In this document: positions 13,753 to 27,492 of the stretch, piece after piece
Layout of the letters: each line of letters opens with the position of its first letter
Position numbering within the stretch: position 1 is the stretch's first letter
Assembly (NCBI GenBank): GCA_903813345.2
Contig: CAIIXF020000010.1
Span: 20,969,181-21,033,180, forward strand
From: Owenia fusiformis
Taxonomy: Eukaryota > Annelida > Polychaeta > Sabellida > Oweniidae
Direction: 5' to 3'
Length of the DNA stretch: 64,000 nt
Notes under the pieces: model-generated
Told to the model about the DNA's origin: nothing
Seen by the model: only the letters and a program-made list of their open reading frames with translations
The model's database searches: none
Program-made: the position numbers and the translations under genes

Positions 13753-14755
13753 TCACGGGGTACCATCGAATAATTTTGGCAACGTACCGGAGAACGACAT
13801 TTTACTAAGAAATGGCAATAATTTAGCACAATATATTTTTTAACTAGAGTTCTACTTTGATTTTGACAAAAGTAAGTATTTCATGCAATGGCTATTTCAA
13901 TCATGAGTTTGTAGGAATTCTGTTGGAACCCAGTTCTGATCAAGTACGAAGTTATTGAAATCGGCGCAGTCGGACTTTACTCCGAAAGACGGTTTTTCGA
14001 TTATAACTTTTTACAACATTTAAGTATAGACTTTTGAAAAAAGTACAGAATAGTCCTTATACTATTGAATAATTCTGTAATTTCTGATTCACACGACTCT
14101 GATTTGTTTAATTAAAAAAAAAGTTTTAAAAATATTACTTAAGAACGTAACCGGAGCTGGGAACGTAACCGGAGCAGATCAGTTGAATTATATAATTTAA
14201 AAAAATAAAATATATGATTTAAAGCATATATATTAATAAATACGCATTCGAACAATCCCGTATGTTTTTAAATTAGTATATGTGCTTTAAATCATATATT
14301 TTAATTTTTTTGATTAAATAATTCAACTGATCTGCTCCGGTTACGTTCCCAGCTCCGGTTACGTTCCTAAGTAATATTTTTAAAACTTTTTTTTAATTAA
14401 ACAAATCAGAGTCGTGTGAATCAGAAATTACAGAATTATTCAAAAGTATAAGGACTATTCTGTACTTTTTTCAAAAGTCTATACTTAAATGTTGTGAAAA
14501 GTTATAATCGAAAAACCATCTTTCGGAGTAAAGTCCGTCTGCGCCGATTTCAATAACTTCGTACTTGATCAGAACTGGGTTCCAACAGAATTCCTACAAA
14601 CTCATGAATGAAATAGTTATTGCATGGAATACTTACTTTTGTCAAAATCAAAATAGAACTCTAGTTAAAAAATATATTGTGCTAAATTATTGCCATTTCT
14701 TAGTAAAATGTCGTTCTCCGGTACGTTGCCAAAATTATTCGATGGTACCCCGTGA
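13753..14755. mobile_element. Foldback (long inverted repeat) element with 6-bp TSD
   Basis: Two arms of about 475 bp (13753-14227 and 14281-14755) are near-identical reverse complements around a loop of about 53 bp. The ends are TCACGGGGTACC and GGTACCCCGTGA. TTATTA occurs directly outside both ends (13747-13752, 14756-14761), a probable target-site duplication. The arms carry a short direct duplication of GAACGTAACCGGAGC. No transposase is present; the open frame at 14565-14762 is accidental. High arm identity implies recent insertion or recent gene conversion between arms. A diverged relative lies at about 29.78-31.28 kb. Confidence 0.9.
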
Positions 14756-16436
14756 TTATTAACATGTATTAATCAATTTTAATTTTTTAACTGATTTATA
14801 ATTTTCTTTAACTTACTCTTCATTCCCCAATTTAGCTATTTAGATGGTGCATGGCAGACCCCCTGGTCAAAAATTCTTTAAAAGCCTTATAGTTTCACCA
14901 TTTTAAGCACTTTTAAAGTGATTTTGGACCAAAGTTATGAAAATTGAAACTTATGGTAAGTATTTGTTGTATATAGCATTTCTCCATCTATCAGAACCCT
15001 GCAACTAAATTCACATTGTTCTCATATTTTGAAATTCAAAATAGAATAGACATAAGAATAAGTGGAGAAAAAAGTAAATGTTTGTGACATTGGTGCTTAA
15101 AATTGTACAAACTTATCAATGTGGAACGCTGAATCTTTCCAGAGAATTTGAGTGAAATATTAGTGAGTGCGTCATGTCAGGCACTAGATGTATTTTATGA
15201 ACCCTAAGAGGCTCATCTTGGAAATTATCAATTCAACACAATGAAGCACAGTAAATATCCTCTTCCCACTTGCCTCTTTAACTTTGTCATTTTAGCCATG
15301 GAAAATAATTTGTTCATTTCTCTAGATATGTATGTGTTAATTAGTACAGTGTACTTTGTTGAAAATGGTCAAATTGGAAAGTTTTTTGAACACGAGGAAG
15401 CGGGAGCAGTTCTATATAAGGTAAAATCAGATGGTTAAATGAACCATAATTATTGCCTACTTTCTGACTTTTCCTTATTTTCCTGATTTTTTTTAGGTGT
15501 TTCTATAAAGGAAAATAGGTATTTAACTTCTTGAAGTAACAGAATCTCTTAATAAAGTATCTGAAGATCTTAGCTGAGTAAGTCTTTAATTACTCATTAA
15601 AATCAGTGCCATGAAAGTTGATGAAATAAATTTGTTACCAATGAGTCAATTTTGCCTATTATAATATAGCAAACTCAAATGTGAAAAATCAAACAACATG
15701 CTGTAGTATTATATAGAAATATTGCAGTTTTATGTGTGATAACATTTTTTGATAAATGATTTCAAAATCTGTTACAACAATGCCATACAACAAAGTTACC
15801 ATCAATGTTCTTACTAGAAACCATATTTGATAAAACAGTAGATTGGACATTCAAAATGAAATTACATTTGAAAAAGAAACATCATGATTTGACGAAAATC
15901 ACCAGAAAATCTTATTAAAAACTGTAGTAATTAATCTTTTGTACATCGGCTCATTCGTCTTCACATTTCCCTTTGATAAGATCCTGTCCAGCTTTAAATG
16001 AGAGAATAAAAGTCACCAACAATATTATGTCTTTCCCTTATATTTCCCTAGTGTCATGTGATCAGTTATTTCCTTGACTTTGCCAATTCGTTTCCAATAT
16101 TTGTCATTGTAAATTGCATGGAATTCATCATTTTGTGTTTAACTTTCAATTTCCCACTGACAAAATGTCAAAAAGGGTAGATTACATCCATGCATGACTA
16201 TGTAACTGTTTGCAATAATAGCGACTCTCTGTTGACTTTGCCACGAAACATAACCTGGAGCAGTTCACAAAAAAATATTTGTCTTCGTTTGATTTTGTAG
16301 TTCTAAGATTATGGATTTCTACTTGAGGCATCAAGCTTATCGTGGCAATTGCTAGATCAAATAGTATTGCGAGGCATCTAACAGATTGGAATAAGATAAT
16401 ACGATATTAACTAATTAGCTCCATTCTATTTGCTCA

Positions 16437-16588
16437 TCATGTCTTCAATACGATGCCTGCATCAGTAAAATTCTACTTTTTCACAGCTCGGGTGTTAAAG
16501 ACAGTCAAGTAGTCATTAACACATCCGTCAACTAGTTCGGCTATGAATATGGACATAATCACATCTGGTGGCATGAATATATTCAAAA
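16437..16588. repeat. Tandem duplication, left copy of block A
   Basis: This block (TCATGTCTTCAATACGATGC onward) recurs almost unchanged at 18902-19052. In the right copy, block A runs directly into block B (19051-19132). In the left copy the Helitron-like element separates A from B (18811-18895). The arrangement is A-[element]-B-A'-B', an about 240-bp tandem duplication. Confidence 0.9.
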
Positions 16589-18812
16589 CTAGACATGTAA
16601 ATTGAACAAGTTCAATTTAAGACTCCAGATTTAATACTTTTTTTAAGCTGAGTCATCCAGAATACTTGTAAGCTGAGTCATCCAGAATAAGCTGATCGAG
16701 TCAGCTAGAATTTAGACATTTAGACAACTCTCCATTTTTTATCTTCAACCCCATTGGCTTAACATGGGGATATCATCATATCGACTTTTCGAGACTTCAA
16801 ACCGCTATAACTATCTAACCAGAAGTTAGATTGTATTTTGGTTTAAAGATTTGGACTCCTGAGAAAATTCTACCCTTAATTCATAACTCATACATTAAAT
16901 TTGGAGATTTTTTTATTTTGACCTACTTTTGGACACCGTATCTCAAAAGTGGGTCAAAATACTTTCTGACGGCAAAAGGCTATCACTATAAGCACACTCT
17001 TTGCTACCTGTATACAAAATTTCGAAGCAAATCATTAAAGTGTAATGTCAGCCGAAAAATAAGGAAAATTATGAATTTGCCCTAGATTTTGACCTTGGCA
17101 TTTTGGTGTCCAAATTTTAAAGCTAGATAGCCTTCGAGGTCCCCTTCTTTTAAAGGCTTTCAGAATGTTAAGCTGTACTCAGTCTATATCTGGTATTTTA
17201 GACTTCAAAAAAATCTTTTTCCCTATTGACATAACATGGGGCACCAAATTTAGCAATTTTTGAGCTTTCAAAACGCTATTACTTTCAAACAGAAAGTCGG
17301 ATCGAAATTTGGTTTGCAGATTCAGATTCCTGAGAAAATTCTATCCTTATTTCATAACTCATATGCTAAATTCGGAGAACTTTTATTTTGACCTACTTTT
17401 CGGACACGTCATAACTTTGGAACCGGAAGTTGGATCGAAATTTGGTTTGCAGATTCGGATTCCTGAGAAAATTCCACTCTTAATTCATAACTCATATGTA
17501 AAATTTGGAGAATTTTTTATTTTGACCTACTTTTCGGACACCATATCTCAAAAGTGGTTCAAAATACTCTCTGACGGCAAAAGGCTAACACTATTAGCCC
17601 ACTCTTTGCTACCTGTATACAAAATTTTGAAGCAAATCCTAAAAGTGTAGTGCCAGAATCGCAAAAATAAGGAAAAACTATGTATTTGACCTAGATTTTG
17701 ACCTAGGGATTTTGGTGTCCAAATTTTAAAGCTAGATAGCCTTCGAGGTCCCCTTCTTTTATAGACTTTCAGAATCTTAAGCTGTACTCAGTCTTTATCT
17801 GGTATTTTACACTTCAAAAAAATCTTTTTTCTCATTGACATAACATGGGGCACCAAAATTAGCGATTTTTGAGCTTTCAAAACGCCATAACTTCCCAACA
17901 AAAAGTCGGATTGAAATTTGGTTTGCACATTCGGATTCCTGAGAAAATTCTACCCTTAACTCATAGCTCATATGTTAAATTTGGAGAACTTTTCATTTTG
18001 ACCTACTTTTCGGACACCATATCTCAAAAGTGGGTCAAAATACTTCCTGACGGCAAAAAGCTAACACTATAAGCACACTCTTTGCTACCTGTATACAAAA
18101 TTTTGAAGCAAATTATTAAAGTGTAGTGTCAGAATCGTAAAAATAAGGAAAAACTATGAATTTGACCTAGATTTTGACCTAGGCATTTTGGTGTCCAAAT
18201 TTTGAAGCTAGGTAGCTTTTAAGGTCCCCTTCTTTTATAGGCATTCATTATGTTAAGCTGTGCTCAGTCTATATCTTGTATTTTACACTTCGAAAAAGTC
18301 TTTTTTCCCATTGGCTTAACATGGGCACCAAATTTAGCGATTTCAAAACGCTATAGCTTCCGAACCGGAAGTCAGATCAAAATTTGGTTTGCAGATTTGG
18401 ATTCCTGAGGAAATTTTACACTTATTTCATAACTCACACGTTGAATTTGGAGAACTTTTTCGTTTGACCTACTTTCCGGACGCAATATCTCAAAATCGGT
18501 AGAAGTAATCAAAAAACTGATAACTCACTGTCGAATCGTCTTTTTCTTGGCTACACGTTGAAAAAAAAAATTTGAAAAAATATTGAAAAATGACAAAGAT
18601 AATTCACAAAATGATAATTTGACCTAGATTTTGACCTTTGACCTAGATAAAAATTTGACCTAATTTCCGGGAAACTAGGTCTCATTACCTGTTTAACTAT
18701 GTAAGCAGATTTCAGAGAGTCCCTCTAGTTGCTGAGAAAACGCGGAAAGAAAGAATAATAATAAGAAAACTGGCAAAAGCAATAGACTCCAGATTTTCAA
18801 TCTGGAGTCTAA
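16589..18812. mobile_element. Non-autonomous Helitron/Helentron-like element (HINE-type)
   Basis: The boundaries come from comparison with the empty site in the neighbouring duplicate. The element starts CTAGACATG after host A, and ends in CTAA before host T, with no target duplication, as for Helitron insertion between A and T. The 5' end has a perfect 10-bp hairpin (16598-16607 with 16610-16619) followed by AGACTCCAGATT (16620). The 3' end has a 12-bp hairpin of the same word, AGACTCCAGATT-ttc-AATCTGGAGTCT (18784-18810). The interior is a tandem array of 475-607 bp units. Terminal hairpin, shared subterminal word and internal tandem repeats match Helentron-derived elements such as HINEs and mollusc pearl elements. 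No Rep/helicase is encoded. Confidence 0.75.
16740..18480. repeat. Long tandem repeat inside the Helitron-like element
   Basis: About 3.5 copies of a long unit are marked by CATTGNCNTAACATGG at about 16750, 17227, 17834 and 18309. Spacings are about 475, 607 and 475 bp. The middle unit is longer because a segment of about 130 bp (AACCGGAAGT, GGTTTGCAGATTCGGATTCC, ATTCATAACTCATATG) is duplicated inside it (17280-17380 and 17415-17510). Open frames at 16831-17085, 17309-17650 and 17869-18072 are translations of this repeat and not genes. Confidence 0.85.
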
Positions 18813-19132
18813 TAATGCCATTCATGTGAAACTAAATATTGTCCTTACTGGGGCACCCTTAGGGTAAAGAAGCATTCTGAGACAATGTTTTTTATTCATT
18901 TTCATGTCTTCAATACGATGCCTGCATCAGTAAAATTCTACTTTTTCACAGCTCGGGTGTTAAGACAGTCAAGTAGTCATTAACACATCCGTCAACTAGT
19001 TCCGCTATGAATATGGACATAATCACATCTGGTGGCATTAAAAAATTCAAAATAATGCCATTCATGTGAAACTAAATATTGTCCTTACTGGGGCACCCTT
19101 AGGGTAAAGCAGCACTCTGAGACAATGTTTTT
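18811..19132. repeat. Blocks B, A' and B' of the tandem duplication (empty site in A'-B')
   Basis: B (18811-18895, AATAATGCCATTCATGTGAA onward) is repeated as B' (19051-19132), and A' (18902-19052) repeats 16437-16588. The A'-B' junction reads ATTCAAAATAATGCC with nothing inserted, so it preserves the target of the Helitron-like element. The B-A' junction shares the short word TCAT, compatible with a microhomology-mediated duplication. Confidence 0.88.
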
Positions 19133-22100
19133 TCATTGAGTGTACAAAAAGAATTAAAGTTGGTTGAAGCTTCATCATTATCATCCATATAGAGGTATTT
19201 ATTTATTAATTGATAATTAGGGAGAAGTCAGTTCTCTAATTGCTAGACTAAAATAAAACATTTTATTCCTTTATGGCTGCATTGCCTTTAAATTAAGCAA
19301 AAATATAAGAAATAGGTTTGAGTGTTTTCAATGGGTAGCCCCATTACTGCAGGCTCAATATACATTTTCTAGGGCCTTAATTTAATTGGCAATATCTTCA
19401 CATGTTCTTACATTGATTAGATAGTCCTCTACCAGACTGTTGGTGGAATAGCTGAATAAAGAACATGCAAGGGGGCATGGCTAAGTAGATAGTCTTTTAA
19501 ATTGGATATGTTAACTCGAATGCATGTAGAATTTTCCAATCTTCGTCCCTTTTATTCTATCAGTGACTGAATCATGCTACGACACAAACCAACAAATCAG
19601 CCTATCATTTAATCTAAGTCAATTTTTCTTGAAGTGCCTGACAAGAAACTTGTCTTACGATATTACAGGGTGGCAATGTTACTGGGTAGATAACCATTTT
19701 TCAATGAGTTAGCTTGAACCAATATCAGCAACAACACATCAAAAAAGAAAATTCTGAGTAAATTCTGAAAAAAGCGCCATAACTTTTCTCAATATTCTGC
19801 CATATATGGAGTTATGTTGTGATTACAAAATTTGAATATAAACAGCCACCATTTTTTACTTCAGAATTTGAATGGTGTCAGTTTTGGTAATATTTCCAAA
19901 CAAAAAATTCAAAACACACCAAAAGTGATCAGAATATCACTTATTATTATGAATTTATAGCCAAGTATAATATCAGAAAATAATGACATTTCCAATGTTG
20001 ATATACTGTAGATCAAGGTCAAGATTGAATATTGAGTTGTGTCCCTGAGGGAGCCAATCCTCCTTGGTAAGAACATAACACTATAGGGAAAGATTATTTT
20101 GATACACCTTGTAGATGATTGTGGTGATCTATGATTGAAGTGAACTCAACTCATGTGTAATGGGACTTCTAATAGAGCCAGACATGTAAGTTGGGATGGC
20201 TAATTGAATCCCAAATTGACTGATTACATGCGTTTATCTTGCTATTGTGATATCTTGTTGCTCCTCCGTGGTTTCAGTTTCAGTTTTTGTCTTACCAAAA
20301 TAGGTTGTTAGGTTGTCACGCTTCCTTTTTATTTCCCTTTATGTAAAAAACCAATGTTATCGTGAGATGAAATTTTGCCCTTGATAATTATTAATTATGT
20401 GATTCAATGTCGGAAATTATATGATAAATCTTTCTGTTGATATCAGAAAAGAAAGTTGAATTATTCATTCTATTAGATGAAGTGTTTATATTGATAAGTC
20501 CCTTCGATAAAGTGTTCAGATTCTCATTATTCCGAATACAGGGACATCACTTGACTTCTGACTTCTTAATCCAGAACAATATGCTAAGTTCTACCTATTT
20601 GAATATCTCACTTATCAACTATTGATTGAAGTCAGTCTACCAGCGAAAAATGAGCTACTATAGCAAAGGCTATGATCGTGAATGCAATCGTCATAAATCC
20701 AAGTAACCAAGTCTGTAATTTAATTGTGCTTTCAGACTTTCACTATTTTCGATTAGGTATTGTGTTCCGCTGTAAGATTTCTCAATGAATGATTTGTGGA
20801 GCAGTAGCAAGTGCTTGTGACGTTTTTACAAGCAAACGAGTAGAGGTTGAATATTGATGGTTTTTATGAGTGGATGGTACTTCATGGTAATTGCTGAATG
20901 GATATTTTTTGTTTGCTCTTTGCTTGGAAACAAAACTATGATTATCTGATATATAAAGTAAAAGTTACCCTGTGTTAAAGCTTGACTTCATATACGCTCG
21001 TCAATTATTTGATCTCATTGATATATAATCAGAATATGTAGTGCTTTATATGTTTGATTCTACCTTTAAAAATATGAAAAATATAATATTCTTAGTTAAT
21101 GCCATTATGCCATTCCCCATTCAAGGTGCTGCGAAAACAATATTCTCGATCTTAGTTTTATTTAGTATAATGTCAGATTATTCCTTTAATTTTGAGGAAT
21201 ATATCATCTGTTCACTTGTTTGGTTTTCCTTTAATTATGTATGATAATCATGTTTCCCTTTGTCCCAAATTACTTATTTCTTTGATTTATATATAAGTTT
21301 GCATGAAAATTATATTCCCCGTTATTACTTAATTCAAATGAATGAATAAAGACATAATGTTAAGGAGATTATGTCTATTGATGATTAATTATAATATAGA
21401 GGTTTAATCCTAATCTGAACCACTTATACCTCACTTCATTTATCATTTCACACCAGGCTCCAATACCTTAAATATAATAGGCTGGAGAAATTAGATTTTA
21501 CATTAAGCAGAGAGGGAAGGGCATATGAAAAGTTCATGAACATTTCATCATTAATTCACGAATTGTTCATGAACCATTGATGAAAATAATTCATAAATAT
21601 ATTCATGAAGATTCATGTAATATTCTTTACAACAAATTGACCATTGTCATTGTTTTACCTGTTGTCACACATTCTAATGAAACCCCTACCCTCTTCCTTA
21701 ATACATGTTTCTACATGTAACATTAGTTCTGGAAGCCAAGTCATTTGTCTAGAATCTTGCTTTGTTAACAAACGAGATTGCTGTATGAAACAATGGGGAC
21801 ATATTGGTAATGCAATTCCTTAAATTGAACCATCTAATTGTGAGTTGTGACACTAATCGTTTACCAATAACTATCACAATGTTGTAATAGTACTCTCTAA
21901 TGATGTTGAGAAAAACAACATCCAAAATAGTGTGTTTTGGTTTCCAAAGCCTAACTATTTCTCATTGGATAAAGATGGACTCTGTATCCAAATGCAGTTA
22001 TATATGATTCAATTTAATGTTTTCAAATCATGATATGGAACCATTTAGACACTCATCATAGATTATGGTATTGCAACCAACTAGTGATATGATCTCAAGA

Positions 22101-22725
22101 CTGAAAATGAATGAGATCTTTAATAAGAATGGAGATCCTGAGAATGAAGGAGATCTTGATAAGAAAGGAGTTCCTAAGAATGAAGGAGATCAAGGTCACA
22201 CGTGTACACTATAAAGCACAGGTTGAAGAAATGGGTTGTTTATTGCCTGGTGCCCTAACGAGAAAGCTGTTACTATTGCAAAGTGAGATTACAACCTCCC
22301 TTGGGTCTGTTGTCCCATCTCAGAATTAGCTGTTGTAGAATATGTGACAGCCCAACATATCATGTGTATCTAATGATACAATGAAAACTATTGTTGCACG
22401 GATTATCCAATTCAAACTTGTCTCTCAGGGGGACATCAGGTCCGAATCTTCCATTGTTTTCTTTATATGAAGTGCATGAATGAAAGAACTTTCTAAGAAA
22501 TACTCAAAGTAATCATTACATTGCATTTCCAATAGATTTAGTTTATCACATCCACTTACGCATTTGAAGTCTCTGGGCGATAGCTTTGTATTCTGTAGAA
22601 ATCATCCCATAACATGACTTCTAGGATCATTACCTTATGGCACTTTTTAGAAGAAATGTCCTTCTTTACAGAAGTAACATTTTAACTCTTGAATTGCACC
22701 TGGTTTGGATGGGCGAAATCAGATA

Positions 22726-22897
22726 CAGTGAAACCTGTAAAGTGGAACACCTCTAGAAGTAGAACACCTCTCTGTGGAACACTTTTCAGAGTCCCAAGAC
22801 CAAGTGACTAATGTTAAATGAACCTCTATTAGTAGAACACCTAAGTAGAACACTTTTCAGAGGTACCAAAGGTGTTCCTCATAGACAGGCTTTACTG
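22726..22897. mobile_element. TA-flanked MITE, CAGTNAAACCTGT family, copy 2
   Basis: This 172-bp element starts CAGTGAAACCTGTAAAGTGG and ends GACAGGCTTTACTG, with TA on both sides. The interior has repeated GTAGAACACCTCT/GGAACACTTTTCAGAG words. It carries no coding sequence. Confidence 0.75.
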
Positions 22898-24035
22898 TAT
22901 AGTTGTTCAGTCTGGTCTTAAGTTTTATCGACAGTCAATGTGAGTCATTCCCCAATCCCCATTGCAATCTACTCTATCCCTCACCCCCTCCCCATGATTA
23001 GATATGTGGTGATGCAGCAAGCAGAATGGTCTCTCCTTTGTAACAATTTCAAAACCCTTGGTCATCTTCGTTTTCAATGTTTCAGTTGCTCAGTTGAAGA
23101 TGTTAGTTGGTTTGTTCAATACTCAGTATTCAACAGATATTGATGAATAAAAAAGTAGCCTGGATATGATGTCACGCTTGATTAGCCTTCAGTGCTGATA
23201 GGGCAGTCTTGCAAAATGCCAGAGATCACAGCAACCTTTCATTCTCATCAGTCAACTCTGTCTTTATCTCATCTGGCTTTAGACAGCTCCTAATCAATCA
23301 AGTTTGGAATTGTGGATGTGAATACTATCACATCTGATGGTTACAGGATATACTCCCCACTTATATCTGTATACCCCCTTCACCTCACTTCTTCTATCCC
23401 TCCCCTCCACCCCCTTATCTCAAGCCCAGTATCCATCTCCAACATATTCTTCTGCCTGTTCACCCCCTATCTTATGTCTAATCTCCCAAGCTCTTGTACC
23501 CCAATTCTTTTTCTCCTCTAATTCTTCTCCCCCATTTTCTATTTAGCCAAGTCCTTAATCACTTTAGCCTGAAATTATAGCTTGAAGTGGTGATATGATT
23601 CTTTTTCAAGAATTGGAATAGGCTTCCAGAAATGCCACAAATGGACTTTTTCAAATTACAACTTTATCCAATCAACTTTTCAAAATTGCAATGTAGCTCA
23701 TTTTTCTCAAGACCAAAGTAAAGAGTCTAGATAATGCACTGAATAAACATTGCCAGTAACGCACATAGTTTCCAGCTCATGGATTTTTTAATGTCAAGAA
23801 ACAAAAATGGTTTTGACTTATTAAGATAACAACTAAACAAACACTCATTGATGCCTTCCAATCAGCACCATTGTTTCTAACGGAAATTTTGAGGAGATAG
23901 AACACGATATTCCCGTAATGTGGCGGCATTGAGAAAGTTTCATATCATCCCACTTCCTCTGTTTTGATTGCATATTGAGGCGTATTGATGAATGCATTGA
24001 TTAGACACCAGTTTTTAGATGTCACATTAGACATA

Positions 24036-24230
24036 CAGTGAAACATGTATATTTGAATACCTCTCTATTTGGAACACCTCTCAATTTGAACACTTTTTCT
24101 TGGTCAAAAATTATTATCTTTCAATGACTTCCATTTTCATACAAACTTTAAATGGGAACACATGCTAAACCGACCACTTTTGGCCTGCAGTCCCAGACTC
24201 CAGAGATGTCCTGATTAGACAGGTGTACTG
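24036..24230. mobile_element. TA-flanked MITE, CAGTNAAACCTGT family, copy 3
   Basis: It starts CAGTGAAACATGTAT and ends GACAGGTGTACTG, TA-flanked, 195 bp, with interior GGAACACCTCTCAATTTGAA words matching copy 2. Confidence 0.7.
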
Positions 24231-27200
24231 TATTTCTAAAGTGAAATATTGGATAATGAAAACTGAGAGAATAGCAGGGAATAATGTTGTAAGAAAAATA
24301 CATCCGATTTTTTTTGTATCTCTGTCATTGTTATAGCATCAGTTTCATTAATAATATGTATACATAAAGGATATTGCCATGGTTTTGATATTACATCATT
24401 TAGATCTGATTATTGGTGGTGGTCGGGTGAATAAGTCTTGATGGTAAGGTGAGATGTATCAGTTTTTATTTTAAATATGTAATGCTCTTAAGGTCAATAA
24501 TAGTATAACACATATTTTCACCTGTTTACCAAGAAAATGTACTTTTATCATAAACCTGTTTTTTAATTCTGTATTTGCATTGATTCTCGATCATCATAAC
24601 AACACTCTGAAGAATAAAAGTAAGAAATGTACAATTGTTCTGATTATTATTGTTAATTGCGATAATAGCTCTTCACACTTTGGCTACATTCAAAATAGAA
24701 TTAGCAAGAACATGTGTTTCCGTCTTTCTTTATAAAGGAAATACTTTTTTGTATGATACATTTACGTTCGATGTTATATCAATACAGTATACAATTACGT
24801 GAGTATTTTGACACAATGATGTTTGTGATATTCCGTCTATTATTATTGATCAGAGGGGGATGAATTTCTCACTTATTTGTTAATCAATGTTCTTATATTC
24901 ATCTTGTATTGTATTAAGAATCCACATTTCGTAACGTTCTTATTTACGCTTGACTTCCTGATTGTGCATGTCTCTCAGACATCAAACAGGAGTTTTCACG
25001 GTTGTTTCAAAATAGTGGAAACTGTTAAATAATTAATTAAGAGAAAGTGGGGCTGATCATGCAATCGTATGGTGTGCTTCTCATGCGATTGCATAGTAAA
25101 ATATATGTTTATCTTGCCGGGAATTACTTTAACTTTTAATTATTGATGCATGTGTAAATGTCACAGGTCTTTCACAGACTCTACCTGGCTTAGACACTTA
25201 TGTTCCAAATTTATTAGATGATATACCTGTCTCAGTTTTATTCTGCTGATTTACAGTCTTTTGAGATAATACAATGTTGACTTTCTGCTTTTGATGTGAG
25301 ACTTGAATTTAGATTACAAATGCAGCATAGTGCTTTTTCTCATGCTAAAATAACATAGAGTTAAGTTGTTTTCCAAGGTTTTTCCTAAGATATAGTCACT
25401 CTCAAAAGATCAAATCAATGGTAATAAGAAGAAAGTAGCGTATTGTGTTCTTCCTGTATCGTCACGTGGGAAGAAAAACAGCTCATTGAGATAAACTTAA
25501 TTGATTCACCTGTTGTATATACTAAACTAGAATTCCTCACCAGGTAATAATGAGGATAAAGAGGTCTAATGAAATGGTGATCAAAGACAGCTTAATTAGA
25601 TTGATCTACTTGATATTATTCAGTTAGCTATGATATAATGCTACTCAAACCTTTTTGATGGTTGGTTAGGTTATGAAAATGTTCAATCAATTTTCTAAGT
25701 AGGTTTTCTACTATTGAACCATTGGAACATCAGTTTCATTATAAAAGGGTATTAGTAATGGTCATCCTGAGTTTTAGAGCCTTGTATGTTGAATATATAT
25801 ATGAAGCCCTCTTTTAAAGACAAAATCTAACTATTTGAAAGGTTTAGTACTGGTAAAATCCAACCCTCTAACTTTTATATTTAGCAGAAATCTGCATATA
25901 CATCTGATTTAGCTCAAGAGAAGATTTTGCTCACTTATTCAATTTCTTTTTATATCATAATTTAGCCATTGCTTTTCCAAGATCGCCTCCTAATCCCATC
26001 AGCGGAGATTTATGATTGAACGCCGAAGTTATGTATTTTAGGCCTATAGAATTATGATTGAGGGTGATTACTTGGCTAGAATTATTTGATGTATCTGCAC
26101 AATCAGCCAGATTTATTAGCATGATTTGACGTTAGGGAACAATCAGTAAAAATGTGGCTTATATTAATTGTTGGTGAGACGAGCTTTTATGATGCACTCT
26201 CTATGTTTGTGATGTCATATATATGTGGGTGTACGTATATTTTACAATTCATCTTCCTGAATAATAGTCAACTTCAAAGTAAATTGAAAATGAGTGATTT
26301 CGTAAAATAATTGATTGGACATTTGAGAATTGGTCTCTAACAACTCATGTATAGATTCTTAAAACAATATTTTGGAGAAATTGTTTGACTAAAGAGGTCA
26401 GTGGAGTGCCCTTTAATAATGACAGGGACTATGGTTACATAATGTTAAAACTGAAGAGTTCATCACAAATATAAAATAAATGTTTTTTGTTGATCATTAC
26501 ATGTGTTAAATGTCATAAAGAAGAAATTGTCTGGTAACTTAAACTTTGGACACTTGATATACTTGATGACCATCTCGCTTATAAGCTCAGGCCAATATCT
26601 CTTATAATGTAATTGGAAAGTTTTTTCTTATGAACACAAAAATTGATTACATTGCCATGTGAATCAGTTCAACAATTTCGACTCTGGAATATTTTTTTTG
26701 GATCAGATAAATATATTTAGGATTATTCCAGTTTAGATCATAATATTGATAGACACTGTCTGTTTTAACCTGTCTGCAACTTTGAAGGTTTTTGAACCCG
26801 AGATCATCTATGAATTTCTGATCATTCAGCTTAATATTGATTGTGCCCAAAATTTAAAAGCCAAATCTTGCGGTTGATATATAAACACATAAACTCATCC
26901 AACAAACTTGTCTGAGATGAAAGATTGCCTGTGTGTATTTTTTCTAATCTCAACGAATGTTTTTTGTTTGAAGTCCCTTAATCCTAAAGACATAATAGAT
27001 GAGACCTAAACAACACATGAAGTGAATAAAGACTAATCAAACTTGGAAGCTTCAAATGGCAGTTATTTATCTTAATTAATTATGAATTTCGTTAATTAAC
27101 CCGATCACCCATATGGCCAAAAGCAATGTGAAAAGAACATTGAAAAGTCAAAATGTCAACCATCAATAGCTCAGCAGTGAACGGGCCGGAGGCAAAATTT

Positions 27201-27492
27201 AAATGAAAGAAAACAAAGAAATTGAAAATATTTTCATTTGATGGATATCATTGTTGGTGTTATACCTGGTATATTGCAGTGTTGTGTGGTACATCTGTAT
27301 ATGAGTTTGTCTTTCCTGTTATTATATTAATTAGGTAGACTGAGTAGGACTGAGGTGCTTATTATTATCTAATTATTATTCTCAATCTTCTCTGCCTACC
27401 TGCAGGACAGGTTTTGAATAACTTAAGTGATGTATTTCAGTAAAGCGGACCAAATATATCAAATGGCACTTTGTTCGAGGTGCATGTTACTA

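Noticed and set aside
16831-18072. Frames of 67-113 residues with FILTYF and repeated KILPDGK-type words
   Set aside because: They are repeats of the internal unit of the Helitron-like element, each interrupted by stops, without Rep or helicase motifs.
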